Positions 40,681 through 50,700 of a stretch of 64,000 nucleotides of DNA are shown one piece after another; position 1 is the stretch's first letter; each line of letters begins with the position of its first letter. The stretch is from Streptomyces sclerotialus. GTDB taxonomy: Bacteria; Actinomycetota; Actinomycetes; Streptomycetales; Streptomycetaceae. The stretch is taken from the NCBI GenBank assembly GCA_000719105.1, contig JODX01000004.1, positions 186,001 to 250,000 of the forward strand, in the 5' to 3' direction. The translations under genes and the position numbers were made by a program. The notes under the pieces were generated by a model. That model saw only the letters and a program-made list of their open reading frames with translations, had not been told where the DNA came from and did no database searches.

Positions 40681-43600
40681 ATGACGCGAGCCGAGCAGCC
40701 TACGGCCCACCACCAGGCCCCCGACGACGCGCTGGTCGCGGACTCCCGCGAGCGCGCCGTCCGCGCCCTGCTGCGCCAGCCCCAGCTCAGGCGGCTGTGG
40801 AGTGCGCAGCTCGTGGGGGGTGCGGGCGATGTCCTCGCGCTGCTCGTCCTGGTGGTCCTCGCCTTCCAGGCGGCCATCTCACAGGGCTCGTTCGGGGGCG
40901 GTTACCGGGGCGTCGCACTCACGGTCACGGCGGTCTTCGGGGCGCGGGTTCTGGCCACGCTGCTCTTCGGGGCCGTACTCCTCGGACCGCTCACGTCGCT
41001 CACGTCTCCCGAGGGGCCCCTCGACCGGCGCTGGACCATGGTCGCCGCGGACGGACTGCGTGCCGCGCTGCTGATCGTCGCGCCGCTGTGGATCGACTGG
41101 ACGCCGGGCAACGCGCTCGCGATGCTCCTGGTGACCGCCTTCGTGGCCGGTGTCGCCGAGCGCTTCTGGACGGTGTGCCGGGAGAGCGCGGCGCCCGCGC
41201 TGCTGCCCGCGCCGCCGCTGGAGGGCGCGACCGTGCGCCCGCTGCCCGACCACATGGACGCGCTGCGGCGCCTGTCCCTGCGGACGGGCTTCGCGGCGGT
41301 GCCCCTGGCGGCCACGGCACTCGTCGTCGTATCGCTGCTCAACAATCTGCTGGGCGCCGGCCTCGACTGGTTCGGTCTGCATCAGGCGGCGCTGCCGTCG
41401 TACGTCGCCGCCGGGCTGTTCGCCGCCTCGCTGTCGGTCGTCGTCTTCCTCGAACTGCCCGACACCCGCACCCCCCGCGCGCGGTCCCCGCTGGAGGGGC
41501 TGCGCCGCCCCCGGACGGGCACCGGTGCGGGGGACAAGGGCCGTACCGGCGCGATCCCGATCCTGGTGCTCGCCTGCACGGCCGTCGCCGCGGCGGTCGC
41601 CGCTGCCGTCGCCGTCGCCGTGCTGCACGCCAAGGACCTGGGCGGCGGTCCGGTCCTGTACGGGCTGCTGGTCGTCGCGCTGACGGGCGGTGTGGTCGCC
41701 GGTATCCGCACGGCGCCCTCGGTGCTTCCCTCGCTGTCGCGGCGCCGGCTGCTCTCGCTGGCCGTCGCCTTCACGGGCGTGGCGCTGCTGGCCGCCGGGC
41801 TCGTACCGGACGTGACCAGCGTGGTGCTGGTCTTCGGGCTCGCCGGGGTCGGCGCGGGCATCGCCGCGAACACCGGGCACGCGCTGCTCGACCAGGAGAC
41901 GGAGGCCGCCCGGCGGGTGCGGACGACCGGGCACCTGCACGCGGTGGTACGGGTCTTCGTGGCGCTCGGCGCCCTGGCAGCCCCCCTGCTGGCGGCGCTG
42001 ATCGGGCCGCACCGGGTGGAGAACGGCCGGTTCGTGTTCGCCCACGGGGGCGCCGCGTTCACGCTGATGCTGGTGGGTGCGCTGCTGCTGCCGGTGGCCG
42101 CGCTGGTGCTCGCCAAGGTGGACGACCGGTCCGGTGTACCGCTGCGGCACGACCTGAGGGACGCGCTGCGCGGCGGGGACGAGCCTGCGGACGCGGCCGC
42201 GGCGACCGGCTTCTTCATCGCCCTGGAGGGCGGCGACGGAGCGGGGAAGTCCACCCAGGCCGAGGCGCTCGCCGAGTGGATCCGGGCCAAGGGGCACGAA
42301 GTCGTGCTGACGCGGGAGCCGGGGGCGACGCCCGTCGGCAAGCGGCTGCGCTCGATCCTCCTGGACGTCTCCTCGGCCGGACTGTCGCACCGCGCGGAGG
42401 CGCTGCTGTACGCGGCCGACCGCGCCGAGCACGTCGACACGGTCGTACGGCCCGCCCTGGAGCGGGGCGCGGTCGTCATCTCCGACCGGTACATCGACTC
42501 GTCGGTGGCGTACCAGGGCGCGGGCCGTGATCTGTCGCCGACCGAGATCGCGCGGATCTCGCGGTGGGCGACGAACGGCCTGGTGCCGCAGCTGACCGTG
42601 TTGCTGGACGTATCGCCCGAGGCCGCGCGGGAGCGGTTCACGGAGGCGCCGGACCGGCTGGAGTCGGAGCCGGCCGAGTTCCACGCGCGCGTGCGGTCCG
42701 GTTTCCTCACGCTGGCGGCGGCCGACCCGGGCCGTTACCTGGTCGTGGACGCGGCCCAGGAGCCCGAGGCGGTCACCACCGTCATCCGGCACCGGCTCGA
42801 CATCATGCTGCCGCTCTCCGAGGCCGAGGTGAAGGCCCAGGAGGAGGCCCGCCGCAAGGCCGAGGAGGAGGCGCGGCGCAAGGCCGAGGAGGAGGCCGCC
42901 CGCAAGGCCGAGGAGGAGCGCCTGGAGCGCGAGCGGCAGGAACAGCTCGCCCGGCTGCGCGCCGAGGAGGAGGAGCGCAAGCGCCGCGAGCTGGAGGAGG
43001 CTCAGCGGCGCGAGGCCGAGCGGCAGGCCGAGGAGGCCCGGCAGCGCGCCGAGGAAGCCCGTCGGCGTGCCGAGGAGGAGCGGGAACGGCTCCTCGCCGA
43101 GGAGAAGGCACGGGCCGAGGAGGAGGCGCGCCGCAGGGCGGAGGAGGAGCGTCGCCGCGCCCAGGCCGCCGAGGAGGAGCGGCTGCGCGCCGAGGCCGAG
43201 GCACGGCGCCTGGAGAAGCAGCGGAAGGCCGAGGAGGCGCTGCTGCGGGCCGAGGAGGCCCGGAGAGCGGCGGAGGCGGCGGCTGCCGCCGCGGCGTCGG
43301 CGTCGAGCGGGGCGGGGACGCTCGGTGGGGTGCCGGCCGGTGGAGCGGGGACTTCCGGCGGTACCGGTACGGGGACGTCCGGCCGGGCCGCGTCCGGCAG
43401 AACCGGGGCCGGTGGAGCCGGGGACGCCAAGGTTTCCTTCGTGAAGTCCCTTTCCTTCGTGAAGTCGGATGCCGCCGCGGGGCCCGGTCCCGAGGCGCCG
43501 GGGCCGGACGGCGCCACGGACGAGACGGCCGTGCTGCCGCCGGTGCGCCCCGGTGCGGCCGACGCGGAGACGACGGCCGAGCTTCCGCAGCCGCCGGTGC

Positions 43601-44004
43601 ATCCCGGGGCGGCGGACGAGACGGCGGTGCTGCCGCAGGTGCCGTCGGGTGCGGTCGACGAGACGGCCGTACTGCCTCCCGTACGGGAGAACGACGCGCG
43701 GCCGGGAAGCGGCGCCGGTGAGCCCGCGGACCGGGTGCCGCCCGGGTACTTCCGGGACGAGCGGGAGACCCCCGAGAGGCCCGAGGAGCGTACGCGGGAG
43801 CTGCCCCAGGTGGACGCCGAGGGCACCCCGCGCCGTCGCCCCCGGTCCGACTGGGCCGAGGAGACCCCGCTGGACGACCTGCCCACCCTGGCGGACGAGC
43901 TGCTGGGACCGCACGAGGACCACGGGAACGACCGCGGGAACGACCACGGGGGCGACGGGGGACGCGGCGGCCACGGCTGGGGACGGGGCGGCAGGCGCCG
44001 CTGA
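40681..44004 (+). CDS. tmk: MFS-like membrane domain / thymidylate kinase / coiled-coil fusion
   Basis: A 1107-aa protein. Residues about 30-490 are 10-12 membrane helices of MFS type. Residues 510-710 are a complete dTMP kinase: P-loop EGGDGAGKST (516-525), TREPG, SDRYIDSSVAYQG and the lid segment. Residues 713-880 are an unbroken charged coiled coil of RKAEEEARRKAEEE repeats. The last 220 residues are low-complexity, with repeated ETAVLPPVRPGA-like units. dTMP kinase makes dTDP for DNA synthesis; here it should be membrane-bound. The start at 40681 lies 6 nt after TAGGCT. It is followed by holB, as dTMP kinase commonly is. If no other tmk exists, this one is essential. Confidence 0.92.
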   Translation: MTRAEQPTAHHQAPDDALVADSRERAVRALLRQPQLRRLWSAQLVGGAGDVLALLVLVVLAFQAAISQGSFGGGYRGVALTVTAVFGARVLATLLFGAVLLGPLTSLTSPEGPLDRRWTMVAADGLRAALLIVAPLWIDWTPGNALAMLLVTAFVAGVAERFWTVCRESAAPALLPAPPLEGATVRPLPDHMDALRRLSLRTGFAAVPLAATALVVVSLLNNLLGAGLDWFGLHQAALPSYVAAGLFAASLSVVVFLELPDTRTPRARSPLEGLRRPRTGTGAGDKGRTGAIPILVLACTAVAAAVAAAVAVAVLHAKDLGGGPVLYGLLVVALTGGVVAGIRTAPSVLPSLSRRRLLSLAVAFTGVALLAAGLVPDVTSVVLVFGLAGVGAGIAANTGHALLDQETEAARRVRTTGHLHAVVRVFVALGALAAPLLAALIGPHRVENGRFVFAHGGAAFTLMLVGALLLPVAALVLAKVDDRSGVPLRHDLRDALRGGDEPADAAAATGFFIALEGGDGAGKSTQAEALAEWIRAKGHEVVLTREPGATPVGKRLRSILLDVSSAGLSHRAEALLYAADRAEHVDTVVRPALERGAVVISDRYIDSSVAYQGAGRDLSPTEIARISRWATNGLVPQLTVLLDVSPEAARERFTEAPDRLESEPAEFHARVRSGFLTLAAADPGRYLVVDAAQEPEAVTTVIRHRLDIMLPLSEAEVKAQEEARRKAEEEARRKAEEEAARKAEEERLERERQEQLARLRAEEEERKRRELEEAQRREAERQAEEARQRAEEARRRAEEERERLLAEEKARAEEEARRRAEEERRRAQAAEEERLRAEAEARRLEKQRKAEEALLRAEEARRAAEAAAAAAASASSGAGTLGGVPAGGAGTSGGTGTGTSGRAASGRTGAGGAGDAKVSFVKSLSFVKSDAAAGPGPEAPGPDGATDETAVLPPVRPGAADAETTAELPQPPVHPGAADETAVLPQVPSGAVDETAVLPPVRENDARPGSGAGEPADRVPPGYFRDERETPERPEERTRELPQVDAEGTPRRRPRSDWAEETPLDDLPTLADELLGPHEDHGNDRGNDHGGDGGRGGHGWGRGGRRR

Positions 44005-44118
44005 TCCGGCGGGGGCCTTCGGCTTCCGGCGGGGGCCGTCGGCACCGGACCCGGTTGTCAGTGCTCTCCCGCACAATGGGTCACGGCAGGGCGAAGTGTG
44101 ACGGAAGGGCGGTACCGC

Positions 44119-45324
44119 ATGTCCGTGTGGGACGACCTGGTGGGCCAGGACAGGCTGAGCGCGCAGCTCGACGCGGCCGCCCGGGACGCCGACGCGTTCG
44201 TCACCGCGGCCGCCGCCGGCGCCCCGCCGCCCGAGGGGTCGAAGATGACGCACGCGTGGCTGTTCACGGGCCCGCCCGGGGCGGGGCACACCACGGCCGC
44301 GCGGGCCTTCGCGGCGGCCCTCCAGTGCGTCAGCCCGGACCGTGCGCTCGGGGGAAGCCCCGGCTGCGGTTTCTGTGACGGCTGCCACACGACGCTGGTG
44401 GGCACCCACGCCGACGTCGCCACGATCGCCGCGGTGGGTACGCAGATCCGGGTCGATGACATGCGGGACACCGTCCGCAAGTCGTTCACCTCGCCGGCGA
44501 ACGGCCGCTGGCAGGTCATCCTCGTCGAGGACGCCGAGCGGCTGAACGAGAGGTCGGCCAACGCGGTGCTGAAGGCCGTGGAGGAGCCCGCTCCCCGTAC
44601 GGTCTGGCTGCTGTGCGCGCCGTCCCTGGACGACGTGCTGCCGACGATCCGCTCGCGCTGCCGCCACGTGAGCCTGCTGACGCCCTCGGTCGACGCAGTC
44701 GCCGACATGCTGGTCCGCCGTGAGGGCGTCGAGCCGGATGTGGCTGTGGCGGCCGCCCGCGCCACTCAGGGGCACATCGACCGCGCCCGCAGGCTGGCCA
44801 CCGACCCGCGCGCGCGGGAGCGCCGGGCCGCCGTGCTGAGACTGCCGCTGCGGGTCGAGGAGATCGGCGGCTGCCTCAAGGCGGCTCAGGAGCTGGTCGA
44901 CGCGGCCACGGAGGGGTCGAAGCAGCTGGCCGAGGAGATCGACGTCAAGGAGACCGAGGAGCTGAAGGCGGCGCTGGGCGCGGCCCAGGGCGGTCGGCTG
45001 CCGCGCGGTACCGCGGGTGTCATGAAGGATCTGGAGGCGATGCAGAAGCGCCGGCGGACCCGTGCGCAGCGCGACAGCCTCGACCTCGCGCTGGCCGACC
45101 TGACCGGCTTCTACCGCGATGTCCTCGCCCTCCAGCTCGGCTCCGGCGTCGCCCTCGCCAACACCGAGGTCCAGGACTCGCTGGAGCGTCTCGCGCGCGG
45201 GACGACGCCCGAGTCGACGCTGCGCCGTATCGACGCGATCGCCGCCTGCCGCGACGCCCTGGACCGCAATGTCTCCCCCCTGCTGGCGGTGGAGGCGATG
45301 ACCATGGCGCTTCGGGCCGGCTGA
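44119..45324 (+). CDS. holB: DNA polymerase III delta' subunit
   Basis: A 401-aa AAA+ clamp-loader subunit. MSVWDDLVGQDRLSAQL is followed by Walker A FTGPPGAGHTTAARAF, in which His replaces the conserved Lys, as expected for a delta' subunit that does not hydrolyse ATP. Then come the zinc-binding Cys cluster (CGFCDGCH) and the sensor 1/SRC region (TIRSRCRH). I chose ATG 44119 with GGAAGGGCGG upstream; the frame is open from GTG 44098. It follows tmk by 114 nt, and both act in DNA replication. Confidence 0.93.
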   Translation: MSVWDDLVGQDRLSAQLDAAARDADAFVTAAAAGAPPPEGSKMTHAWLFTGPPGAGHTTAARAFAAALQCVSPDRALGGSPGCGFCDGCHTTLVGTHADVATIAAVGTQIRVDDMRDTVRKSFTSPANGRWQVILVEDAERLNERSANAVLKAVEEPAPRTVWLLCAPSLDDVLPTIRSRCRHVSLLTPSVDAVADMLVRREGVEPDVAVAAARATQGHIDRARRLATDPRARERRAAVLRLPLRVEEIGGCLKAAQELVDAATEGSKQLAEEIDVKETEELKAALGAAQGGRLPRGTAGVMKDLEAMQKRRRTRAQRDSLDLALADLTGFYRDVLALQLGSGVALANTEVQDSLERLARGTTPESTLRRIDAIAACRDALDRNVSPLLAVEAMTMALRAG

Positions 45325-45415
45325 GGGCGTAGGGGGGTCACTCGGGGGGATCGTCACATCGTCACTCGTACGGGCATCATTCGTCGCCGAGGGTGATCTG
45401 GCGATAGCAGCGCGT

Positions 45416-45421
45416 TACGCT
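45416..45421 (+). promoter_or_regulatory. -10-like hexamer of a leaderless slpE gene
   Basis: TACGCT ends 6 nt before ATG 45428; no ribosome site. Confidence 0.45.
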
Positions 45422-45427
45422 CGCGCA

Positions 45428-47143
45428 ATGCGCAACAGGAGCACTCTCCGGCCGGCACCCGGCCGCACCCCCGGCCCGGTCCGGCCGCCCGGCGCCGACG
45501 ACAGCCGCCCGGACGCTCCGCGGAAGGGGTGGCCCCTCCGCCAGGCCGGCCGACGTCCGGACAGGCCCGTGCGGCGTGCCGGCGGCACGGGTGCGCTGCT
45601 GCTCGCGGCCCTCGCGCTCCTCACGCCCGCCTGCACCTCCGACGGCTCGACGGCGGCGACCGCGGCCCCGAGGAAGACGGCCGCCGCGCTGGCGCCGCTG
45701 CCGCGCGCGATCCCCGCGGCCCTGTCCTCGTACTACCGGCAGAAGCTGGCCTGGCGTGACTGCGTCGGGCCCGGTTTCCAGTGCTCCACGATGCGGGCCC
45801 CGCTCGACTACGCGAAGCCGGGCGCGGGCGACGTCAGGCTGGCGGTGGCCCGCAGGCGGGCGGCCGGTCCCGGTGAGCGCCTCGGCTCCCTGCTGGTCAA
45901 CCCGGGCGGCCCGGGCGGCTCGGCGGTCGAGTACCTGGAGTCGTACGCGGCCCTCGGCTACCCGGGAGCGGTCCGCGCCCGCTACGACATGGTGGCCGTC
46001 GACCCGCGCGGCGTCGCCGGCAGCGAGCCGGTCGAATGCCTCACCGGCCCGGGCATGGACACGTACACGCAGGCGGACCCCACCCCCGACGACGAGGAGG
46101 AGACCGACGAGCTGGTCGGCTCCTTCCGGCGGTTCGCGGAGGGCTGCGGGGCGCGCTCGGCGCGGGTGCTGGGCCATGTGTCCACGGTCGAGACCGCCCG
46201 GGACATGGATGTGCTGCGTGCGCTGCTGGGCGACGAGAAGCTGACGTACGTGGGGGCGTCGTACGGCACGTTCCTGGGCGCGACGTACGCCGGGCTGTTC
46301 CCGGGGCGCGTCGGCCGGCTGGTCCTGGACGGTGCGATGGACCCGTCCCTGCCCGCCCGCAGGCTGAACGAGGACCAGACGGCGGGCTTCGAGACGGCGT
46401 TCCGGTCGTTCGCCGAGGACTGCGTGCGGCGGGCCGACTGCCCTCTCGGCGGCCGTGGCACCCGCCCCGCCCGGGCCGGCGAGAACCTGAAGGCCTTCTT
46501 CCGGCGGCTCGACGAGCACCCCCTCGCGACCGGCGACCCGGACGGCAGGGAACTCGGCGAGTCCCTCGCCACCGTGGGCGTGATCGCGGCGATGTACGAC
46601 GAGGCCGCCTGGCCCGAACTGCGCCAGGCCCTCACCGAGGCCATCGGGGACGGGGACGGCGCGGGCCTCCTCGCCCTCTCGGACAGCTACTACGAGCGCG
46701 ACCCCGACGGGCGCTACTCGAACCTGATGTTCGCCAACGCGGCCGTGAACTGTCTGGACCTCCCGGCGGCCTTCTCGGGCCCCGGGCAGGTCGAGAAGGC
46801 CCTGCCCGCCTTCGAGAAGGCCTCCCCGGTCTTCGGCAGGGGCCTCGCCTGGGCCGCCCTGAGCTGCGCGTACTGGCCCGTGGAGGCGACCGGGACACCG
46901 CACCGCATCGAGGCGAAGGGCGCGGCCCCCATCGTCGTGGTCGGCACCACCCGCGACCCGGCTACCCCGTACCGGTGGGCGCGGGCCCTGGCCTCCCAGC
47001 TGTCCTCCGGGCGGCTCCTCACGTACGAGGGGGACGGGCACACGGCGTACGGCCGCGGCAGCGACTGTGTCGACTCGGCGATCAACGCCTACCTGCTGCG
47101 GGGCACGCCTCCCGCGGAGGGGAAGCGCTGCTCAGGGCGCTGA
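45428..47143 (+). CDS. slpE: Secreted tripeptidyl aminopeptidase-like hydrolase
   Basis: A 571-aa alpha/beta hydrolase of the SlpD/SlpE, Tap-like group. An unusually long basic N-terminus (about 50 residues) precedes the hydrophobic signal segment GALLLAALALLTPAC, which has a lipobox-like end. The catalytic domain has LLVNPGGPGGSA, the nucleophile GASYGT, the acid in VVGTTRDPATP and His in YEGDGHTAYG, with the C-terminal Tap domain. Such enzymes remove tripeptides from secreted proteins; in Streptomyces they include mycelium-associated proteinases. It is monocistronic and followed by decamer repeats and tRNA-Thr. Confidence 0.88.
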   Translation: MRNRSTLRPAPGRTPGPVRPPGADDSRPDAPRKGWPLRQAGRRPDRPVRRAGGTGALLLAALALLTPACTSDGSTAATAAPRKTAAALAPLPRAIPAALSSYYRQKLAWRDCVGPGFQCSTMRAPLDYAKPGAGDVRLAVARRRAAGPGERLGSLLVNPGGPGGSAVEYLESYAALGYPGAVRARYDMVAVDPRGVAGSEPVECLTGPGMDTYTQADPTPDDEEETDELVGSFRRFAEGCGARSARVLGHVSTVETARDMDVLRALLGDEKLTYVGASYGTFLGATYAGLFPGRVGRLVLDGAMDPSLPARRLNEDQTAGFETAFRSFAEDCVRRADCPLGGRGTRPARAGENLKAFFRRLDEHPLATGDPDGRELGESLATVGVIAAMYDEAAWPELRQALTEAIGDGDGAGLLALSDSYYERDPDGRYSNLMFANAAVNCLDLPAAFSGPGQVEKALPAFEKASPVFGRGLAWAALSCAYWPVEATGTPHRIEAKGAAPIVVVGTTRDPATPYRWARALASQLSSGRLLTYEGDGHTAYGRGSDCVDSAINAYLLRGTPPAEGKRCSGR

Positions 47144-47144
47144 C

Positions 47145-47200
47145 CGGCGCGGATCGGCGCGGATCGGCGCGGATCGGTGCGGACCGGAGCGGACCGCGGC
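47145..47200. repeat. Tandem decamer repeat after slpE
   Basis: GGATCGGCGC is repeated with drift (GGATCGGTGC, GGACCGGAGC, GGACCGCGGC) five to six times starting right at the slpE stop. Confidence 0.85.
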
Positions 47201-47305
47201 CGGACGGCGAGCGGAGCGCGGGCGGGGTGGGCCCGCGGTACGGAGCACCCGGGAAACTGTGTAGACTTACCGATGTTGCTGATCGCACCATAGTGCGGGC
47301 AGCGC

Positions 47306-47379
47306 GCCGCTTTAGCTCAGATGGCCAGAGCAACGCACTCGTAATGCGTAGGTCTCGGGTTCGAATCCCGAAAGCGGCT
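47306..47379 (+). tRNA. tRNA-Thr (CGU anticodon)
   Basis: The acceptor stem GCCGCTT pairs with AAGCGGC, the D-arm contains AGCTCAGATGGCCAGAGCA, the anticodon stem ACGCA/TGCGT frames the loop CTCGTAA (anticodon CGT, reading ACG), and the T-arm is CTCGGGTTCGAATCCCGA. The discriminator is T47379 and CCA is not encoded. TAGACT upstream (about 47261) may be the -10. In S. coelicolor a large island lies next to this tRNA as I recall. Confidence 0.96.
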
Positions 47380-47384
47380 CGGAA

Positions 47385-47417
47385 AAGGCCAGGTCACTCA
47401 CACCGTGACCTGGCCTT
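47385..47417 (+). terminator. tRNA-Thr terminator
   Basis: AAGGCCAGGTCAC and its complement (13 bp, 7-nt loop) followed by TTCTTGTTG, five bases after the tRNA. Confidence 0.9.
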
Positions 47418-47733
47418 CTTGTTGTTGCGGGGATGCCCGGGGGCGCTTCGGTGGTGTCGTGAGGGCGCGTCCATCGGTCCCTCTCGTCTCCCGGAGGACG
47501 CACAAGGCCCCGGTCGTTCACCTCCGCCGACCGGGGCCCCGCTGCTCCCGGACCCAGCCGCGGCGGCGACACTCCCCCGAGCAACGCGTCTGACGCGCGC
47601 ACCGTCGGGCCGGATCCGATGAGGTGATCACATCAGACGGCGCCAACGGATCGCTAACATGTGGCCAACGGACGACGCGAAGTCGTCGTGGTGCGCGGCC
47701 CGGAGGCCGGGCGGAGGGACAACGGGCGGTGCT

Positions 47734-50700
47734 ATGCGGTACGGGCTGCGGTTCGGACTGCTGGGTCCGCCGGAGCTGTACGACGCCGACGGCGGGGTAC
47801 GGCCGATCGGCAGCGGAAAGATGCGTGCCCTGCTCGTCGCGCTGCTGCTGGAGCCCGGTCGGGCCGTCCCGGTCGAGTCGCTCAAGGACGCGCTGTGGGG
47901 CGGTGCGCCCCCGCCGTCCGCGCACGCCTCGCTGCAGAACCATGTGACCAGGCTGCGGCGGCTGTTGGACGATCCCGAGCGGCTGCGGGCCGTGCCGCCC
48001 GGGTATCTGCTGCGGGTCGGGGAGGGCGAGCTGGACGTCCGCGTCTTCGAGGCCCATGTGGCGGCCGCGCGCTCAGCGCACACCGAGAGGGACTGGGCGC
48101 GGACCGTGCGCGAGGCCGGCGCCGCGCTGGTGCTGTGGCGGGGAAGCCCGCTCGGCGGACTGCCGGCGGACTTCGGCGGACAGGCCTTCGTCCAGCGGCT
48201 GGAGGAAGCGCGGCTGCTGGTCCTGGAATGGCGGTACGAGGCGGAACTGCGGCTTGCCGAGGGTGCCGCGCAGACCTCCGCCGAGGAGCGCGCGGGTGCC
48301 GAGCCGGGCGCCGGGCCCGCGCGACTGGCCGCCCTCGGGCCCGAGCTGGCCGCCCTCGTGGCCGAACACCCGCTGCGGGAGGCGTTCCACCGGCTGCTCA
48401 TGCTGGTGCTGTACCGCACCGGGCGCCAGGCCGAGGCCCTGGCCGTACACCGCGATCTGCGCGCCCGTCTCGTCGAGGAACTCGGCGTGGAGCCGGGACC
48501 CGCGGTGCGCGACGCCCATCTGAAGATCCTCCGGGAAGCACCGGCAGGGGAGGCGGCCGGGCTGCCCGGGACGTCCGTGACATCCGGGACGTCCGGCGAT
48601 CTGCGTGCGGCTGTGAACGGGACTCTTGCGGAAAGGGCCCCAGGGGCGGGCACTTCAGGGGAGGGGAGGCCGGCGAAGGGGAATCCAGGGGAGGGGACTC
48701 CGGTGAACGGGTCCCCTGCGAAAGAAGCCGCCGCGCACGGCGACGACGAGCACGGCGACAACGCGCACGGCGACGTCACCGGGACGGTCACCGTCGTCAC
48801 CGGCCGCACGAACGAACGGCCGCGTCCCGCCCAGCTCCCCGCCGCCCCCGCCCACTTCACCGGCCGACACGACACGCTCGCCGCCCTGCGCCGCGCCGTG
48901 GACGTGGGTGTGCGCCCGGCCGACCGCTCCCCGGCCGTCGCCATCGTCAGCGGCATGGCCGGTGTCGGCAAGAGCGCGCTCGCCCTGCACGTCGCCCATG
49001 AGCTGGCCGAGCGTTTCCCCGACGGCCAGCTCTACGTCAACCTGCACGGCGCCACGCCCGGTATGACCCCCGTCGGCCCGTCCCAGGCACTCGCCACTCT
49101 GCTGCGCGACCTCGGTACCGAGCCCCGCAGCATCCCGGAACACCCGGACGAGGCGGCCGCGTTGCTCCGGTCCACGCTCGCGCCGACCCGCACGCTGATG
49201 GTGCTCGACGACGCGGCGCACGCGGCGCAGGTGCGGCCGTTGCTGCCCGCGGGCGCCGGCTGCGCGGTGATCGTGACCAGCCGTTCCCCGCTCACCGCGC
49301 TGGACGGCGCCCACCGCTTCCCGCTCGTGCCGCTGTCGGACGAGGAGAGCGCGGCGTTACTGCGCGCGGTCTCCGGCCGCGACGGACTCGACGGCGCCCA
49401 CCCGCTCGTCGAGCTCGCCGGCCGTCTTCCGCTCGCGCTGCGCATCGTCGCGGCCCGTCTCGCCGCACGCCGTGCGCTCACCCCGGACGCGCTCGCCGGG
49501 CAACTGGCCGCCACGGGAGGCCGGTTGCACCACCTGGAGTACGACGACCTGAGCGTGCGCCGGTCCCTCGCCGTGGCCCACGACGCCCTGCGCGTCTCCG
49601 AGCGCGAGGAGGACCGCGACGCCGCGCTCACCCTGCACCGCATCGGCGCGCTCGACATCCCCGCGTACGGCGCTCCGCTGATCGCCCGGCTCAACGGCAC
49701 CGGCGAGCGGCGTGCCGAGGCCGCCCTCGACCGGCTCGTCGACGTGGCGCTGCTGGAGGAGACGACGTACGGCCGGTACGTCCCGCACGACCTGGTACGG
49801 GAGTTCGCGCGGGAGCTCTCCGCGGACGGCGTCACCGGGGGCGGCGTTGTCGGGGACGCCCTGCGCTGGTACGCCGACCGCGCGCGCCAGAGTCTGATCG
49901 CGCTGCTGCCGCCGGGGTACGAGCGCGACGAACGGCTCCTGCCGACGGCAGGCGAGGCCTCCCCGGTCGACACCCGCCCGTTCCCCTCGGCCGAGGCGGC
50001 CTTCGCCTGGGGCGACCGGGAACTGCTCAACATCGTCGCCCTGGTGGAACGCTGTGCGCAGGCGGGAGCGGACGGTACCGGCACCGACCCCTCGGCGCTG
50101 GTCCCCGCGCTGGTCCGCCACCTCTTCCCGTATCTCCAGCGCAGCGGACGCCTCGCCGAGCTGGACGTGCTGGGGCGGATCGCGCTGGACGTGGCCCGCT
50201 CGACGGGGGACGACGCGGCGGAGGCGTTCGCCCTCACCGACCGCGCGGGGCTGCACTTCATGTCGGGCCGCCTGACGGAAGCCCTCGCCCTGAACGACCA
50301 GGGGCTGGATCTGTGGCGCGGACTCGGCGCCGTCTCGTGCATCCGGCGCTGTCTCAACAACCGGGGCCTGCTGCTGGAGAGCCTCGGCCGGTACGCGGAG
50401 AGCGAGGAGACGCTGCGGCAGAGCCTGGAGCTGTCCCGGCAGCTGGGCGATCCGTACGGCCAGGCCGTGACCTTCAGCCATCTCGGCAACCTGCTCAAGC
50501 ACACCGACGCTCGGGCCGCCATCGTGCACCACCAGCGCAGTCTGGCGCTCGGCGAGGTCTCCGGCAGCGTGCTCGTACGGCACACCGCGCACTGCAACAT
50601 CGGGTACGCCCACCTGCGGCTCGGTGAACCGGACCGGGCCGTCAGGAGCTTCGAGCAGGCCCTGGCGATCCTCGGGGACGACGAGGACTGGGGCGGCGAG

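Noticed and set aside
42830-43290. Highly repetitive GAGGAGGCC-type DNA as a possible CRISPR or satellite
   Set aside because: It is the in-frame coding sequence of the coiled-coil segment of the tmk fusion; there are no spacer-repeat units.
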